A DNA stretch of 53,438 nucleotides from Parendozoicomonas sp. Alg238-R29 (GCF_947331445.1 NZ_CAMZOG010000026.1:1-53438), one strand, 5' to 3'. Positions 27,311 to 37,020 are shown, counted from the stretch's first letter. A program made the numbers and translations. The notes: generated from the sequence alone by a model not told the origin.

Positions 27311-28081
27311 ATGGCAGAAAAACACTCCCAGAAAACGGCCTGGATTATTGGGGCAAGCTCTGGAATCGGTAGGGCTTTAGCCCTCAAACTTGCATCAGGC
27401 GGACACCGAATTGCTGTCAGTGCTCGTTCAGCCCAGCAACTTCAGGAGCTGGCTGCAGAGTCTGCCAATATGGCCGGAGAGATCATCGCAGTCCCCCTTG
27501 ATGCTACCAGTTTTGAGCAGTTTCAACATGCAGCCAAACAGGTTGAAAAAATCCTTGGAAGTGTTGATACCGTTCTCCACAACGCGGCCATTTACAAACC
27601 AATGCCTCTCAAGGCTTTCAACGCTCCAGAAGCTAATCGCATTTTTTCTCTCAATATTGAGTCTGTTACTAACGGTTTGGACATTTGCCTTAACGCCCTG
27701 ACGACAAAGCCACGGCAAATCATTATCACCACCAGCCCATCCGGTTATCGTGGAATGCCAGGTGGCGGTGCTTACGGTGCAAGCAAAGCTGCATTAATGA
27801 ACCTTGCAGAAGGGTTGCACGCTGAATTGAAAAGCCAGAGCATTGCTATGCGAATCATTAACCCTGGCTTCGTAGAAACTCCACTCACCAGCCAAAACCG
27901 TTTCCATATGCCGTTTCTGATGCCAGTGGATAAAGCTGCCGGACGTATTGAAAAGTACTTCTGGAATGGGCCATTTGAAATCTATTTTCCCAAACGCCTT
28001 ATATTGCCTCTTAAAATCATGCGCATCCTGCCTACAGCATTACTGTTAAGGCTTTCTAAAAAACTGACCCCACCAAATTAA
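27311..28081 (+). CDS. Short-chain dehydrogenase/reductase family oxidoreductase
   Basis: A protein of 256 residues with a Rossmann fold: nucleotide motif IIGASSGIGRALAL, the structural LHNAAIY (NNAG-type motif), and catalytic Ser in ITTSPSGYRG with YGASK (Y-x3-K). NAD(P)-dependent reduction or oxidation of an unknown carbonyl/alcohol. An alternative start lies at 27299. A single gene following the phosphatase by about 50 bases. Confidence 0.9.
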   Translation: MAEKHSQKTAWIIGASSGIGRALALKLASGGHRIAVSARSAQQLQELAAESANMAGEIIAVPLDATSFEQFQHAAKQVEKILGSVDTVLHNAAIYKPMPLKAFNAPEANRIFSLNIESVTNGLDICLNALTTKPRQIIITTSPSGYRGMPGGGAYGASKAALMNLAEGLHAELKSQSIAMRIINPGFVETPLTSQNRFHMPFLMPVDKAAGRIEKYFWNGPFEIYFPKRLILPLKIMRILPTALLLRLSKKLTPPN

Positions 28082-28111
28082 GTTCTGCCCATTATTGCAG
28101 TATCTGTGAGG

Positions 28112-28234
28112 TTACAGAACATTCCGTAACCTCTTCAGATCAACGTCTAACCCTGATTTCGGGGCGGTTTCTGCCCAAGAGATAGCAGCCAGCCCAAGGA
28201 GAAAAACCAGTAAAGAACTTTGTAACCGCCCCAT
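28112..28234 (-). CDS. Possible 40-residue exported peptide
   Basis: Too short for ordinary gene finding. The minus-strand frame encodes a convincing signal peptide (LLVFLLGLAAISWA) followed by about 20 polar residues (ETAPKSGLDVDLKRLRNVL). It lies 70 bases downstream of the DUF523/DUF1722 gene on the same strand, with a GGGATG-like ribosome site. An 8-bp inverted repeat (28108-28133) covers its stop codon. It could be the preserved 5' end of a lost lipoprotein or secreted-protein gene. Confidence 0.35.
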   Translation of the reverse strand: MGRLQSSLLVFLLGLAAISWAETAPKSGLDVDLKRLRNVL

Positions 28235-28303
28235 TTACATCATCCCATTATTCAAATAAGCATGATATCCAGGCGGTTCATAACGAACGAAAGGGGGATT
28301 GTG

Positions 28304-29284
28304 TTACAGCGTATTTCTCAGCCCCAGCTCTTCGGGGTATGGCTTCAGGTAAACCTGATCCTTCACATACTGGCTACCGTGAATGTTCAGGAAATGACTC
28401 AGCATGGTCACTGGTACAATGAGAGGGATCATGCCCGTACGATACTGTTCAATAATCTCCAGCAGTGTCTGCTTGGATTCATCACTCAGATCCTTTTTCA
28501 TGTAACCCAACAAATGAAGCAGAACATTGGTATGGCTTTTCCTGTTTGCCTTACTGCGCAGAGTTTCCATAAACAGGGAAATATATTCTTCCGCCAGCTC
28601 TTCTACAGGCTTTTTCTTACCAATAGATACCATTTGCCCCAACTTCCGATAGTTCTGTGGACTGTGAGCCATGATCAAATATTTATAAGCTGAGTGATAC
28701 GCCACCAATCCGGCATAGGTTGGTTCATCACGCATTTCCTGCTGCCAGCGATGCCAAGCAAAAACCCGGGCAAAAAAGTTATCTCTCAGAACCGGATCAT
28801 GGAGTCGCCCCTCTTCTTCAACAGGTAACAACGGTGAAGTTTCCATCAATGTGCGGGCAAACATTCCCGGTTCGCTGCGTCCTAAAGGGTGCCCATTTTG
28901 ATGATAAACTTTAACTCGATCCATTCCACAGCTGGGGGATTTTTGCATCAGAATATAACCACTAATATCCCTCTCCAGGTTTTTGGCTGTCTCTCGCCCG
29001 AAGTCAGCAAGCTTATCAGTGACATCGATATCAGGATGATCTGAACCAACCACTCTGTAATCACCTTCCGCATCACCTACCAAACGTATGGGTTCACGGG
29101 GAACGCCCAAGCCAATTTCAACTTCAGGGCAAACTGGTTTCAAATGAAAAAAACGAGTCAGGCTGTTAGCCACAAAACCAGAGCGCTTATGATCGCCGTT
29201 ATAGCGAACTTTCTGACCAGCCAGGCAAGCACTGATGCCAAGGGTAATTTCTTTTTCTGGTTCTGAGCGTTCTACGATAGCCAT
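28304..29284 (-). CDS. DUF523 and DUF1722 (YbgA-like) domain protein
   Basis: A protein of 326 residues. The N-terminal DUF523 domain has GISACLAGQKVRYNGDHKR, PVCPEVEIGLGVPREPIRL and QKSPSCGMDRVKVY with conserved cysteines. The C-terminal DUF1722/YbgA domain contains YHSAYKYLIMAHSPQNY. Biochemical function is unsettled. In many gammaproteobacteria it neighbours photolyase genes, not seen here. The ATG at 29284 has GGAGATGGGGA upstream and is preferred over 29305. Confidence 0.9.
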   Translation of the reverse strand: MAIVERSEPEKEITLGISACLAGQKVRYNGDHKRSGFVANSLTRFFHLKPVCPEVEIGLGVPREPIRLVGDAEGDYRVVGSDHPDIDVTDKLADFGRETAKNLERDISGYILMQKSPSCGMDRVKVYHQNGHPLGRSEPGMFARTLMETSPLLPVEEEGRLHDPVLRDNFFARVFAWHRWQQEMRDEPTYAGLVAYHSAYKYLIMAHSPQNYRKLGQMVSIGKKKPVEELAEEYISLFMETLRSKANRKSHTNVLLHLLGYMKKDLSDESKQTLLEIIEQYRTGMIPLIVPVTMLSHFLNIHGSQYVKDQVYLKPYPEELGLRNTL

Positions 29285-29538
29285 GATTTCCCCATCTCCC
29301 TGCATGAGCTGCTTTTATGTAAATAATTATAGGGATACTGCTCGTTAGTACAGCTTTCTCTTTAGTTAACTGATCAGCTTCCGACGCTCTTAGGCGTGCA
29401 GAAAGTTGATATCCAGTATAAGAAGTAAGAAAACAATTGGGTCAACACCAACAAAGCTAGAACTCACCAGCACTTCTATGACTCTGATGATGGCTCCGAT
29501 TTCAATTTTTTACGACTAAAAAACACCCAGCCAACTGA

Positions 29539-29567
29539 TTGACGCTAGAATATAACGAGAATTACAT
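29539..29567 (+). promoter_or_regulatory. Candidate promoter of the tnaC-tnaA unit
   Basis: TTGACG and TTACAT are separated by 17 bases, about 27 bases upstream of the leader-peptide ATG. No CRP-type TGTGA-N6-TCACA palindrome, as found in E. coli, was seen in the 230 bases before it. Confidence 0.35.
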
Positions 29568-29593
29568 TTCCAGCGTACTGGCTAACTCTAAGA

Positions 29594-29689
29594 ATGGTCA
29601 TGCGAAACAAGAATCCTCTTAATATTAATGCAAGTGTGAAGTGGTTCGTTATCGACGAATCCCGCGCTGCGTTTCGCCTGCACTTTTGA
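29594..29689 (+). CDS. tnaC: Tryptophanase operon leader peptide TnaC
   Basis: A 31-codon frame ending in TGA about 100 bases before tnaA. Its core KWFVID at residues 16-21 matches the conserved K-W-F-N-I-D of E. coli TnaC. The critical Trp and Asp sit at the same four-residue spacing (W17, D21; E. coli W12, D16), and NI precedes them as in E. coli. In E. coli, free tryptophan stalls the ribosome at the TnaC stop codon, blocking Rho and allowing tnaA transcription. The peptide here has 14 residues from Trp to its end (E. coli 12) and ends in His-Phe instead of the usual Pro. An inner ATG at 29600 is possible. Confidence 0.75.
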   Translation: MVMRNKNPLNINASVKWFVIDESRAAFRLHF

Positions 29690-29697
29690 TTTCCCCC

Positions 29698-29719
29698 GGT
29701 CAGCTCACTGACCAGTTTT
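29698..29719 (+). terminator. Hairpin with T-run between tnaC and tnaA (possible attenuator)
   Basis: GGTCAG-CTCA-CTGACC forms a perfect 6-bp stem starting 8 bases after the tnaC stop codon and is followed by AGTTTTC. A ribosome held at the stop codon would cover it, so it could be an intrinsic attenuator instead of, or in addition to, a Rho site. Confidence 0.4.
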
Positions 29720-29800
29720 CACTGTCAATTCAGCGCTGCTTTTCACTGCATCCAGAACCCGGCAGCGTACAACTGATACTTTGAATTTATGGAAATCAAA

Positions 29801-31192
29801 ATGAAACGTATCCCTGAACCTTTCCGCATCAAAATGGTTGAACCAATTCGCATGACCACTTTTGAAGATCGGCAAAAGGCTTTGATTGAGGCGGGCTACA
29901 ACCCTTTCTCGCTGAAAAGTGAAGATGTTTATATCGATCTGCTAACCGACTCTGGCACCGGAGCCATGAGTGACCGCCAATGGGCCGGACTCATGATGGG
30001 TGATGAGTCCTATGCTGGCAGCCGCAACTTCTTTAATGTGGATAAGAAAGTTAAAGAGTTGTTTGGTTATGAGTACACTATTCCTACTCATCAGGGTCGT
30101 GGTGCCGAGCAGGTGCTGTTTCCCTGCCTGATTGAACGAGTCAAAGGTGACAAACCAGCCTTCATCTCCAACTATCACTTTGATACCACCGCTGCCCATG
30201 TGGAACTGAATGGTGCCAAAGCGATCAATACTCTGACTCCAGAAGCCCTGGATACCACGTCTTACTATGACTGGAAGGGCAATTTTGATCTGGAAGCTCT
30301 GGTAAAAACCATTGAGCAGCACGGAGCAGAAAATATTGCCGGTGTGATTATTACCGTCACCTGCAACAGTTCCGGTGGCCAGCCAATATCCATGGCCAAT
30401 ATCAAAGCAACCAGTGAAATCGCCCATAAACATGACATTCCCGTTGTTATTGATTCTGCCCGGTTCTGCGAAAACGCCTGGTTTATCAAGCGCCGTGAAG
30501 CTGGTTATGAGAACAAAACAATTAAGGAAATCATCGGTGAAATGTACTCCTATGGAGATATGCTCACCATGTCGGCCAAGAAAGACCCCATGGTGAATAT
30601 TGGCGGCCTGCTCTGCATCCGCAAGGATAAAAAGTTATTCCAATCCTGCCAAATCCGTTGTGTACCCATGGAAGGTTTTGTGACTTATGGCGGCCTGGCC
30701 GGCCGGGATATGGAAGCCTTGGCTGTTGGTCTGGAAGAGGGCACCGACGAAGAATTCCTCAATTACCGTATTGGGCAGGTGGAATATCTTGGTGAACGCT
30801 TGCGTAAAGGCGGTGTTCCTATCCAGTACCCAACTGGAGGGCATGCAGTCTTTGTTGATGCCAAACTGATGCTGCCTCACATTCCTGGCCACCAGTTCCC
30901 TGCACACACACTGGCTAATGAACTGTATCTGGAAAGTGGTGTACGTGGTGTAGAAATTGGCTCCCTGCTGTTAGGGCGTGATCCGGAAACAGGTGCACAG
31001 AAACCATCGCCTCTGGAGCTGTTACGCTTAACAATTCCTCGTCGTGTATATACCAATGACCATATGGATTACATCGCTGATGCGTTGACTTCTGTTGCTC
31101 AGAGAAGTGAACAGATTAAAGGTCTGAAATTTGAATATGAACCTCCTGTACTACGCCACTTCACTGCACGATTGAAGCCTGTCAGCCACTGA
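29801..31192 (+). CDS. tnaA: Tryptophanase TnaA
   Basis: A 463-residue PLP enzyme that splits tryptophan to indole, pyruvate and ammonia. The family-wide [14 protein letters not shown] and [13 protein letters not shown] (PLP lysine) motifs are present. It is closely related to tyrosine phenol-lyase, but the discriminating sites favour tryptophanase: [16 protein letters not shown] has Ile where lyases have the tyrosine-binding Arg, and LRHFTARL carries the tryptophanase His near the C-terminus. The TnaC leader upstream agrees. An in-frame ATG at 29789 lacks a ribosome site, while GGA precedes 29801. No tryptophan permease gene follows. Confidence 0.93.
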   Translation: MKRIPEPFRIKMVEPIRMTTFEDRQKALIEAGYNPFSLKSEDVYIDLLTDSGTGAMSDRQWAGLMMGDESYAGSRNFFNVDKKVKELFGYEYTIPTHQGRGAEQVLFPCLIERVKGDKPAFISNYHFDTTAAHVELNGAKAINTLTPEALDTTSYYDWKGNFDLEALVKTIEQHGAENIAGVIITVTCNSSGGQPISMANIKATSEIAHKHDIPVVIDSARFCENAWFIKRREAGYENKTIKEIIGEMYSYGDMLTMSAKKDPMVNIGGLLCIRKDKKLFQSCQIRCVPMEGFVTYGGLAGRDMEALAVGLEEGTDEEFLNYRIGQVEYLGERLRKGGVPIQYPTGGHAVFVDAKLMLPHIPGHQFPAHTLANELYLESGVRGVEIGSLLLGRDPETGAQKPSPLELLRLTIPRRVYTNDHMDYIADALTSVAQRSEQIKGLKFEYEPPVLRHFTARLKPVSH

Positions 31193-31299
31193 TAACAAGG
31201 TTCACTAAAGCTTACCGGTGTAACCATAAGGGAGCTGAAACCTTGCTTAAGGAGAGGCAAGACTTTCATCTTTCCAGAGGTAATGATCACTATCGCGAC

Positions 31300-31398
31300 C
31301 TATGGTAGATGCCGTTTCAAATAATCGGGTATATCACGCACAGCCAAATAGCTGGCGCCATGATCAATCAGTTCGTCGTAAAGGTTTGCCAGCTTGCC
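31300..31398 (-). pseudogene. C-terminal coding relic of unknown gene
   Basis: Between tnaA and the pflB terminator, the minus strand contains 32 sense codons with protein-like composition (NLYDELIDHGASYLAVRD, ending KRHLP, stop TAG 31300-31302). They are preceded directly by TAA and have no start. It looks like the tail of a lost gene; no family was recognised. The remainder of 31193-31484 holds nothing I can identify. Confidence 0.3.
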
Positions 31399-31484
31399 TT
31401 AAAATTTCATAGTTGCCTTTGCATGCTGTCACACAAACTTAGCCGACGGGTGACGATCTGAAGGTAATAAGGTGAAGGCAATAA

Positions 31485-31514
31485 AAAAGCCGCTGAGATT
31501 GCTCAGCGGCTTTT
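31485..31514. terminator. Bidirectional terminator between tnaA and pflB
   Basis: A perfect 13-bp stem AAAAGCCGCTGAG / CTCAGCGGCTTTT with a 4-base loop. A- and T-tracts on opposite sides allow use from both strands. Its main client is the pflB transcript, whose stop lies 22 bases away. Confidence 0.9.
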
Positions 31515-31535
31515 CTGTAGTACAGAGCCTATACC

Positions 31536-33815
31536 TTACATAGTTTCAGTGAAGGTACGGGTGATAACATCCATCTGCTGTTCACGAGTCAGGGAGTTGA
31601 AACGTACAGCGTAACCGGAAACACGGATGGTCAGGGAAGGATACTTGGCAGGATTTTCCATCGCGTCCTGCAACATCTCCTTGTTCATAACGTTGACGTT
31701 GAGGTGCTGACCACCTTCACGCTCAGATTCGTTATGGAAGTAACCGTCCATCAGACCAGCCAGGTTCTTCTGACGGCTGTTGTCGTCCTTACCCAGTGCT
31801 TTAGGCACGATGGAGAAGGTGTAGGAAATACCATCCTTCGCGTACTCAAATGGCAGCTTGGCAACGGAGCTCAGGGATGCAACAGCACCACTGGTGTCAC
31901 GACCATGCATTGGGTTAGCACCAGGGCCGAAAGGCTGACCTGCACGACGACCGTCTGGAGTGTTACCAGTCTTCTTACCGTATACCACGTTGGATGTGAT
32001 GGTCAGGATAGACTGAGTCGGTAAAGCACCACGGTAAGTCTTGTGAGACGCAACTTTCTTCATGAAGCGCTCAACCAGATCACAAGCAATGTCGTCTACA
32101 CGGTCATCGTTGTTACCGTACTTGGGATAATCTCCATTGATTTCGAAATCAACAGCGATACCATTTTCGTCACGCACGGGCTTAACTTCGGCGTACTTGA
32201 TAGCGGCCAGAGAGTCAGCAGCGATGGACAGACCAGCAATACCGCAAGCCATAGTACGGAACACATCACGGTCATGCAGCGCCATCAGCGCAGCTTCATA
32301 GCTGTACTTGTCGTGCATGTAGTGAATGCAGTTCAGGGCAGCAACGTATTGAGTGGCCAACCAGTCCATAACGTTGTCGAAACTGGTCATCACTTCGTCG
32401 TAGTTCAGAACTTCAGAAGTAATCGGCGCAGTCTTAGGTGCGATTTGGGTCTTCAGTTTCTCGTCCACACCACCGTTAATGGCGTAAAGCATAGCTTTAC
32501 CCAGGTTGGCACGGGCACCGAAGAACTGCATCTGCTTACCAACAACCATTGGTGATACACAGCAAGCAATCGCGTAATCATCACTGTCCATATCAGGACG
32601 CATCAGATCATCGTTTTCGTACTGAATGGAGCTGGTGTCGATAGAAACCTTGGCGCAGTACTCTTTAAAGCCCTGAGGCAGCTGCTCAGACCACAGAACA
32701 GTGATGTTTGGTTCAGGAGAAGGACCCATGGTGTACAGAGTGTTCAGGAAGCGGAAACTGGTCTTGGAAACCAGAGTACGACCATCCAGACCCATACCAG
32801 CAACAGATTCAGTCGCCCAGATAGGGTCGCCGGAGAACAGTTCATCATATTCTGGAGTACGCAGGAAACGCACCATACGCAGCTTCATTACGAAGTGGTC
32901 GATGTATTCCTGAGCATCAGCTTCAGTGATAGTACCGTTTTCCAGGTCACGCTGGATGTAGATATCCAGGAAAGTGGAAACACGACCCATGGACATTGCA
33001 GCACCGTTCTGGCTCTTAACCGCGGCCAGGTAGCCGAAGTAAGTCCACTGAACAGCTTCCTTAGCATTAGCAGCAGGACGGGAGATATCACAGCCGTACT
33101 TCTGAGCCATGGTTTTCATGTCACCCAGTGCGCGGTACTGATCGAAGATCTCTTCGCGCAGCTTGATGGTATCTTCCAGAGCTTCACCAGAGCACAGCTT
33201 CTCTTCGAGAGATGCGTGCTGGGCAGCCTTATCCTTCATCAGAAAGTCGATGCCGTAGAGAGCAACACGACGGTAGTCACCAATAATACGACCACGGCCG
33301 TAAGCATCTGGCAGACCAGTCAGAACGCCGGACTTACGTGCAGCACGAATACCGGCTGTGTAAACATCGAAAACACCCTGGTTATGGGTCTTACGGTATT
33401 CAGAGAAAACCTTGTTGGTATCTGCATCCAGTTCACGGCCATAAGCCTTGCAGGAGCTTTCTACCATACGAATACCACCATTAGGCAGAATCGCACGTTT
33501 CAGAGGCTTTTCAGTTTGCAGACCAACGATGCTTTCGAGGTCTTTGTTGATATAACCAGCATCGTGACTGATGATGGTAGAAGGCATCTTGGTATCGAAA
33601 TCAACCGGTGCATGAGTACGGTTTTCTTCTTTAATACCTTCCAGAACGTCAACCCACAACTTGTTAGTCGCATCTGTTGCGCCAACCAGGAAGTTGCCAT
33701 CACCTTCATACGGAGTGTAGTTCTTCTGGATGAAGTCACGAACGTTAACAGAACCATTCCACTCGCCGTTAACGAAGCCTTCCCAGCTATTGTTTTGGAT
33801 GTTTTCAGTAGTCAT
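31536..33815 (-). CDS. pflB: Formate C-acetyltransferase (pyruvate formate-lyase) PflB
   Basis: A protein of 759 residues. It converts pyruvate and CoA to acetyl-CoA and formate without oxygen, using a glycyl radical. The catalytic cysteine pair is in AIACCVSPM and the radical glycine in RVSGYAVRF, 20-30 residues from the C-terminus, as in E. coli. It is last in the minus-strand set regulator-pta-pflB. The activating enzyme PflA and a formate channel are not in the window. Confidence 0.97.
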   Translation of the reverse strand: MTTENIQNNSWEGFVNGEWNGSVNVRDFIQKNYTPYEGDGNFLVGATDATNKLWVDVLEGIKEENRTHAPVDFDTKMPSTIISHDAGYINKDLESIVGLQTEKPLKRAILPNGGIRMVESSCKAYGRELDADTNKVFSEYRKTHNQGVFDVYTAGIRAARKSGVLTGLPDAYGRGRIIGDYRRVALYGIDFLMKDKAAQHASLEEKLCSGEALEDTIKLREEIFDQYRALGDMKTMAQKYGCDISRPAANAKEAVQWTYFGYLAAVKSQNGAAMSMGRVSTFLDIYIQRDLENGTITEADAQEYIDHFVMKLRMVRFLRTPEYDELFSGDPIWATESVAGMGLDGRTLVSKTSFRFLNTLYTMGPSPEPNITVLWSEQLPQGFKEYCAKVSIDTSSIQYENDDLMRPDMDSDDYAIACCVSPMVVGKQMQFFGARANLGKAMLYAINGGVDEKLKTQIAPKTAPITSEVLNYDEVMTSFDNVMDWLATQYVAALNCIHYMHDKYSYEAALMALHDRDVFRTMACGIAGLSIAADSLAAIKYAEVKPVRDENGIAVDFEINGDYPKYGNNDDRVDDIACDLVERFMKKVASHKTYRGALPTQSILTITSNVVYGKKTGNTPDGRRAGQPFGPGANPMHGRDTSGAVASLSSVAKLPFEYAKDGISYTFSIVPKALGKDDNSRQKNLAGLMDGYFHNESEREGGQHLNVNVMNKEMLQDAMENPAKYPSLTIRVSGYAVRFNSLTREQQMDVITRTFTETM

Positions 33816-33936
33816 ATTATTTGCCCTCGATCGCTGTTATGGCAGCGTCATAAGTCAGGGAACAAGTCACCAAAACGCTGATACCGTAAAGCATCCTCCC
33901 GCTTCCGGCCTCAGTCATCCTGGCAACTAAATAGGT

Positions 33937-36042
33937 TTATGCGCTCTTCGCGTCTTCTTCAGCCTTGGCCTGGATTGCAGTCAGGGCAATGGTATAGACG
34001 ATGTCATCTACCAACGCGCCACGGGACAGGTCGTTAACAGGCTTGTTCAGGCCCTGCAGCATAGGGCCAACGCTCACTACGTTGGCGCTGCGCTGCACAG
34101 CCTTGTAGGTAGTGTTACCAGTGTTCAGATCAGGGAATACGAACACTGTCGCACGGCCAGCAACGGAGCTTCCTGGAGCCTTGCTGTTGGCAACAGATTC
34201 AACGGAGGCCGCGTCGTACTGCAGAGGACCGTCGATTTCCAGATCAGGGCGACGTTCCTGAGCGATGCGAGTTGCTTCTCGCACCTTCTCAACATCAGCG
34301 CCCATACCGGAAGCACCGGTGGAGTAGCTGATCATGGCAACGCGAGGATCAATACCAAAGGACGCAGCAGAGTCAGCGCTCTGAATGGCAATGTCGGCTA
34401 ACTGCTCAGCAGTTGGGTCGGGGTTAACGGCACAGTCACCGTAAACCAAAACCTGTTCCGGCATCAGCATGAAGAAAATAGAAGAAACATTGCTGGCTTC
34501 CGGCTTAGTCTTGATCAACTGGAAAGCGGGACGAATGGTGTTAGCGGTAGTGTGTACGGCGCCAGATACCAGGCCATCCACATCATTCGCTGCCAACATC
34601 ATAGTGCCAAGAACAACAGTATCTTCTAACTGGGCTTCCGCCATAGGAGCGGTCAGGCCTTTGCTCTTGCGCAGCTCAACCATAGGCTCAATGTACTGAC
34701 CACGAATCTTATTCACGTCCATGATTTCCAGCCCTTCAGGCAGGGTAATACCTTGAGCTTCTGCAACATTGCGGATAGTGTCCGGATTGCCCAGCAGAAC
34801 GCAGTTGGCAATACCACGCTCTTGGCAGATAGCAGCAGCCTTGATGGTACGAGGTTCGTCACCTTCAGGCAGAACAACGCGCTTGTTAGCGGCCTGGGCC
34901 TGGCGCATCAGCTGGTAACGGAAAGCAGGAGGAGAGAGGCGCTTCTCACTGGTCGTCGCAATCATGCTCTGCAGAGCATCAACATTAATGTGATCGGAAA
35001 CAGCTTCCATCACCTGCTCAATACGTTCCAGATCATCGGAACGTACAGCAGAACTCATTCGATCAAGGCGGGTAGCCGTTTTGTAGGAACCGTCTTCAAT
35101 CATCATAACTGGCAGGCCGGATTCACCCAGAGACTTCTCAACCAGCGCCTGAATACCTTCAGCAGGCTTAACACCACCAGTAATCAGAAGACCAGCCAAA
35201 GGCACACCGTTCTGGGCAGCCATGCAGGAAGCCAGAATCACGTCGTCACGATCACCGGAAACAACAACCAGAGCGCCAGGCTTGAGCAGGTGGCTCATGT
35301 TAGCGGCTGTGCGGGCACACAGTACGCAGCTGGTTACACGACGGGTTGCGATTTCACCAGCGAACAAAATTTCTGCGTTCAGATCGTTAGCAACATCTTT
35401 GGTACGAACAGCAGACAGTTCACTGCGCCATGGGATGTAGCCCAGAGGAAGGGAGGCAGTTTTTTCCAGACCTGACAGAGCGTTATAGGTGTTTTCGCCA
35501 CCCAGCTCGTCGAAGGTTTCAGTGTTCAGCTTGTTCAGAACGTAGCCAAGAATATTCTTGCCGTTCAGACCACCGTAGTTGTCTGCAGCAATGTTCAGCT
35601 GATCAACAATATCACTCAGGCTTTCACCTTGTTCAGCCTGACCAACCAGAATGACTTTAGCATTCAGGTTTTTAGAAATTTCAGCGTTCAGGCGACTCAT
35701 GTAAGGCGCGTTGCGAGTGGGCACCATACCTTCAACAATCACAACATCTGCGGCTGTGCAAATACGGTCGAAGCTGCTGACGATCTCTTCCATCATGATA
35801 TCGCGTTTGTTAGCACCCAGAAGATCTTCAGCGCGGCTGAACGGAATTGGATCGGCTGGTTGCTGGGACATGGTCGCATGAACCATTTCCACAGAGTGCT
35901 CAGGACCAGCAATTTCGGTCTGGGCGATAGGCTTGAAGAAACGAACACGACAGCCCAGCTTGTCGAGGGCGCGTACGAGTCCAAGGGAGACAGAAGTCAG
36001 ACCAACACCATAGTGTGTTGGCGCAACATAAAAGGTATGCAT
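33937..36042 (-). CDS. pta: Phosphate acetyltransferase Pta (long form)
   Basis: A protein of 701 residues from ATG 36042 (preceded by GAGAGA); the frame is open to 36072. An N-terminal P-loop-like domain (TSVSLGLVRALDK), a DRTGG domain in the middle and the C-terminal PTA catalytic domain (LPEGDEPRTIKAA, GDCAVNPDPTAEQLADIA, FPDLNTGNTTYK) give the E. coli-like three-domain form. It turns acetyl-CoA from PflB into acetyl phosphate. Acetate kinase, its usual partner, is not in the window. It lies 121 bases before pflB. Confidence 0.96.
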   Translation of the reverse strand: MHTFYVAPTHYGVGLTSVSLGLVRALDKLGCRVRFFKPIAQTEIAGPEHSVEMVHATMSQQPADPIPFSRAEDLLGANKRDIMMEEIVSSFDRICTAADVVIVEGMVPTRNAPYMSRLNAEISKNLNAKVILVGQAEQGESLSDIVDQLNIAADNYGGLNGKNILGYVLNKLNTETFDELGGENTYNALSGLEKTASLPLGYIPWRSELSAVRTKDVANDLNAEILFAGEIATRRVTSCVLCARTAANMSHLLKPGALVVVSGDRDDVILASCMAAQNGVPLAGLLITGGVKPAEGIQALVEKSLGESGLPVMMIEDGSYKTATRLDRMSSAVRSDDLERIEQVMEAVSDHINVDALQSMIATTSEKRLSPPAFRYQLMRQAQAANKRVVLPEGDEPRTIKAAAICQERGIANCVLLGNPDTIRNVAEAQGITLPEGLEIMDVNKIRGQYIEPMVELRKSKGLTAPMAEAQLEDTVVLGTMMLAANDVDGLVSGAVHTTANTIRPAFQLIKTKPEASNVSSIFFMLMPEQVLVYGDCAVNPDPTAEQLADIAIQSADSAASFGIDPRVAMISYSTGASGMGADVEKVREATRIAQERRPDLEIDGPLQYDAASVESVANSKAPGSSVAGRATVFVFPDLNTGNTTYKAVQRSANVVSVGPMLQGLNKPVNDLSRGALVDDIVYTIALTAIQAKAEEDAKSA

Positions 36043-36143
36043 GATCTCTCGGGTATCCGGTATATAACCCACTAGTCAGGCTCAGACAGGATCACTACCT
36101 GAGCCACCTGAATTCCGGGGAGGCTGGTTGTTTAAAGTTAAAC

Positions 36144-36845
36144 TCAGCCTTCTCCGAGTTTGCGCTGGCGGATGTAAAGATAAACCGTGTGTCGGGAGAC
36201 ACCCAGTTTCCTTGCCACCATTGGCACACTTTCTTTGATGTCGAAAATGCCTTTATCAAATAAAGACATAATGATGTGCTTGTTTTTCACTTTGTTTGAC
36301 AGCTTTTGATTACTGTTAACTTCAGCGATCGTGCGATCTACAGTGCTTTCCACTAAGTCATCAACACTGGAGGGGAAGTGTCCGGCAACAGGAGTATTAT
36401 TCATTCCCTGCAGAACAAAAGCCTGCATGAAATCACTGGCCGGTACGCTCATATTGATGTTGATGCACAACATACCCACGGGCTGGTTGCTGCTGTTACG
36501 AATCACCATACTAGTGGATTTGAACAGCTGACCATCCTGGGTCTTTTTGCAGGCATGGCGTATATCACTGCCTTCCTGCAAAGCAATTTCGTGAAGTTGC
36601 TTGAGAGCTTCTTCGGTAATAGGGCTATCAACGTCTCGTCCGGTTGCCACACCGTTAGCAATTTTCACAACGGAGCGTGCTGGATCTTCCAATGAGTGCA
36701 GAGCAACTTCACAAAAAGAACCAAATACACTAGCGACGCCGTCTACCACTGTTTCCATGGAACGGATAATTTTACGATCATCATCGCTGAAGGCTCGGCG
36801 CCACATGGAAACATCTTCGGGAACTGCCACTGCATCTTCAATCAT
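36144..36845 (-). CDS. YheO/DauR-type transcriptional regulator
   Basis: A protein of 233 residues. The N-terminal two thirds form a YheO-like PAS domain (PF08348 type): VVDGVASVFGSFCEVALHSLED and GMLCININMSV. The C-terminal helix-turn-helix (DIKESVPMVARKLGVSRHTVYLYIRQ) binds DNA. DauR relatives control D-arginine use. Here the gene stands about 100 bases upstream of pta and pflB on the same strand behind an FNR-type site, so a role in fermentation control is suggested by context only. The ligand is unknown. Confidence 0.87.
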   Translation of the reverse strand: MIEDAVAVPEDVSMWRRAFSDDDRKIIRSMETVVDGVASVFGSFCEVALHSLEDPARSVVKIANGVATGRDVDSPITEEALKQLHEIALQEGSDIRHACKKTQDGQLFKSTSMVIRNSSNQPVGMLCININMSVPASDFMQAFVLQGMNNTPVAGHFPSSVDDLVESTVDRTIAEVNSNQKLSNKVKNKHIIMSLFDKGIFDIKESVPMVARKLGVSRHTVYLYIRQRKLGEG

Positions 36846-36978
36846 CGGTTAAGCCTTAAACCCTGAACAACAGGAATATCAGGTTTCTATATGGCTCCAT
36901 TCCGCATAATTTTTTTGTTGAAGAACAATGCAAACAGTACGAATGAGCCAAGCGAGAACAGTCTTCAATTTGCGCTCA

Positions 36979-37020
36979 ACTATAGTTGAAAGAGTTGAAA
37001 TTGGGATTGTTGCAAATCAA
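36979..37020 (-). promoter_or_regulatory. FNR/Anr-type promoter of the regulator-pta-pflB unit
   Basis: TTGTT-GCAA-ATCAA (37007-37020) matches the palindromic FNR consensus TTGAT-N4-ATCAA at 9 of 10 positions. On the minus strand a -10 box TATAGT lies at 36984-36979, so the site centre falls about 41 bases before the expected start of transcription, the class II FNR arrangement. The perfect 14-bp palindrome TCAACTATAGTTGA (36976-36989) overlaps the -10 and could be a repressor site. Confidence 0.6.

Noticed and set aside
29801-31192. Tyrosine phenol-lyase as an alternative for tnaA
   Set aside because: Parts of the N-terminal region resemble lyases, but the tyrosine-binding Arg is replaced by Ile, the C-terminal His is tryptophanase-like and a TnaC leader is present.
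35430-35654. Plus-strand frames antisense to pta, pflB, tkt, pstA and pstC, some over 300 codons
   Set aside because: They mirror strongly conserved genes on the other strand and have no family similarity or ribosome sites.
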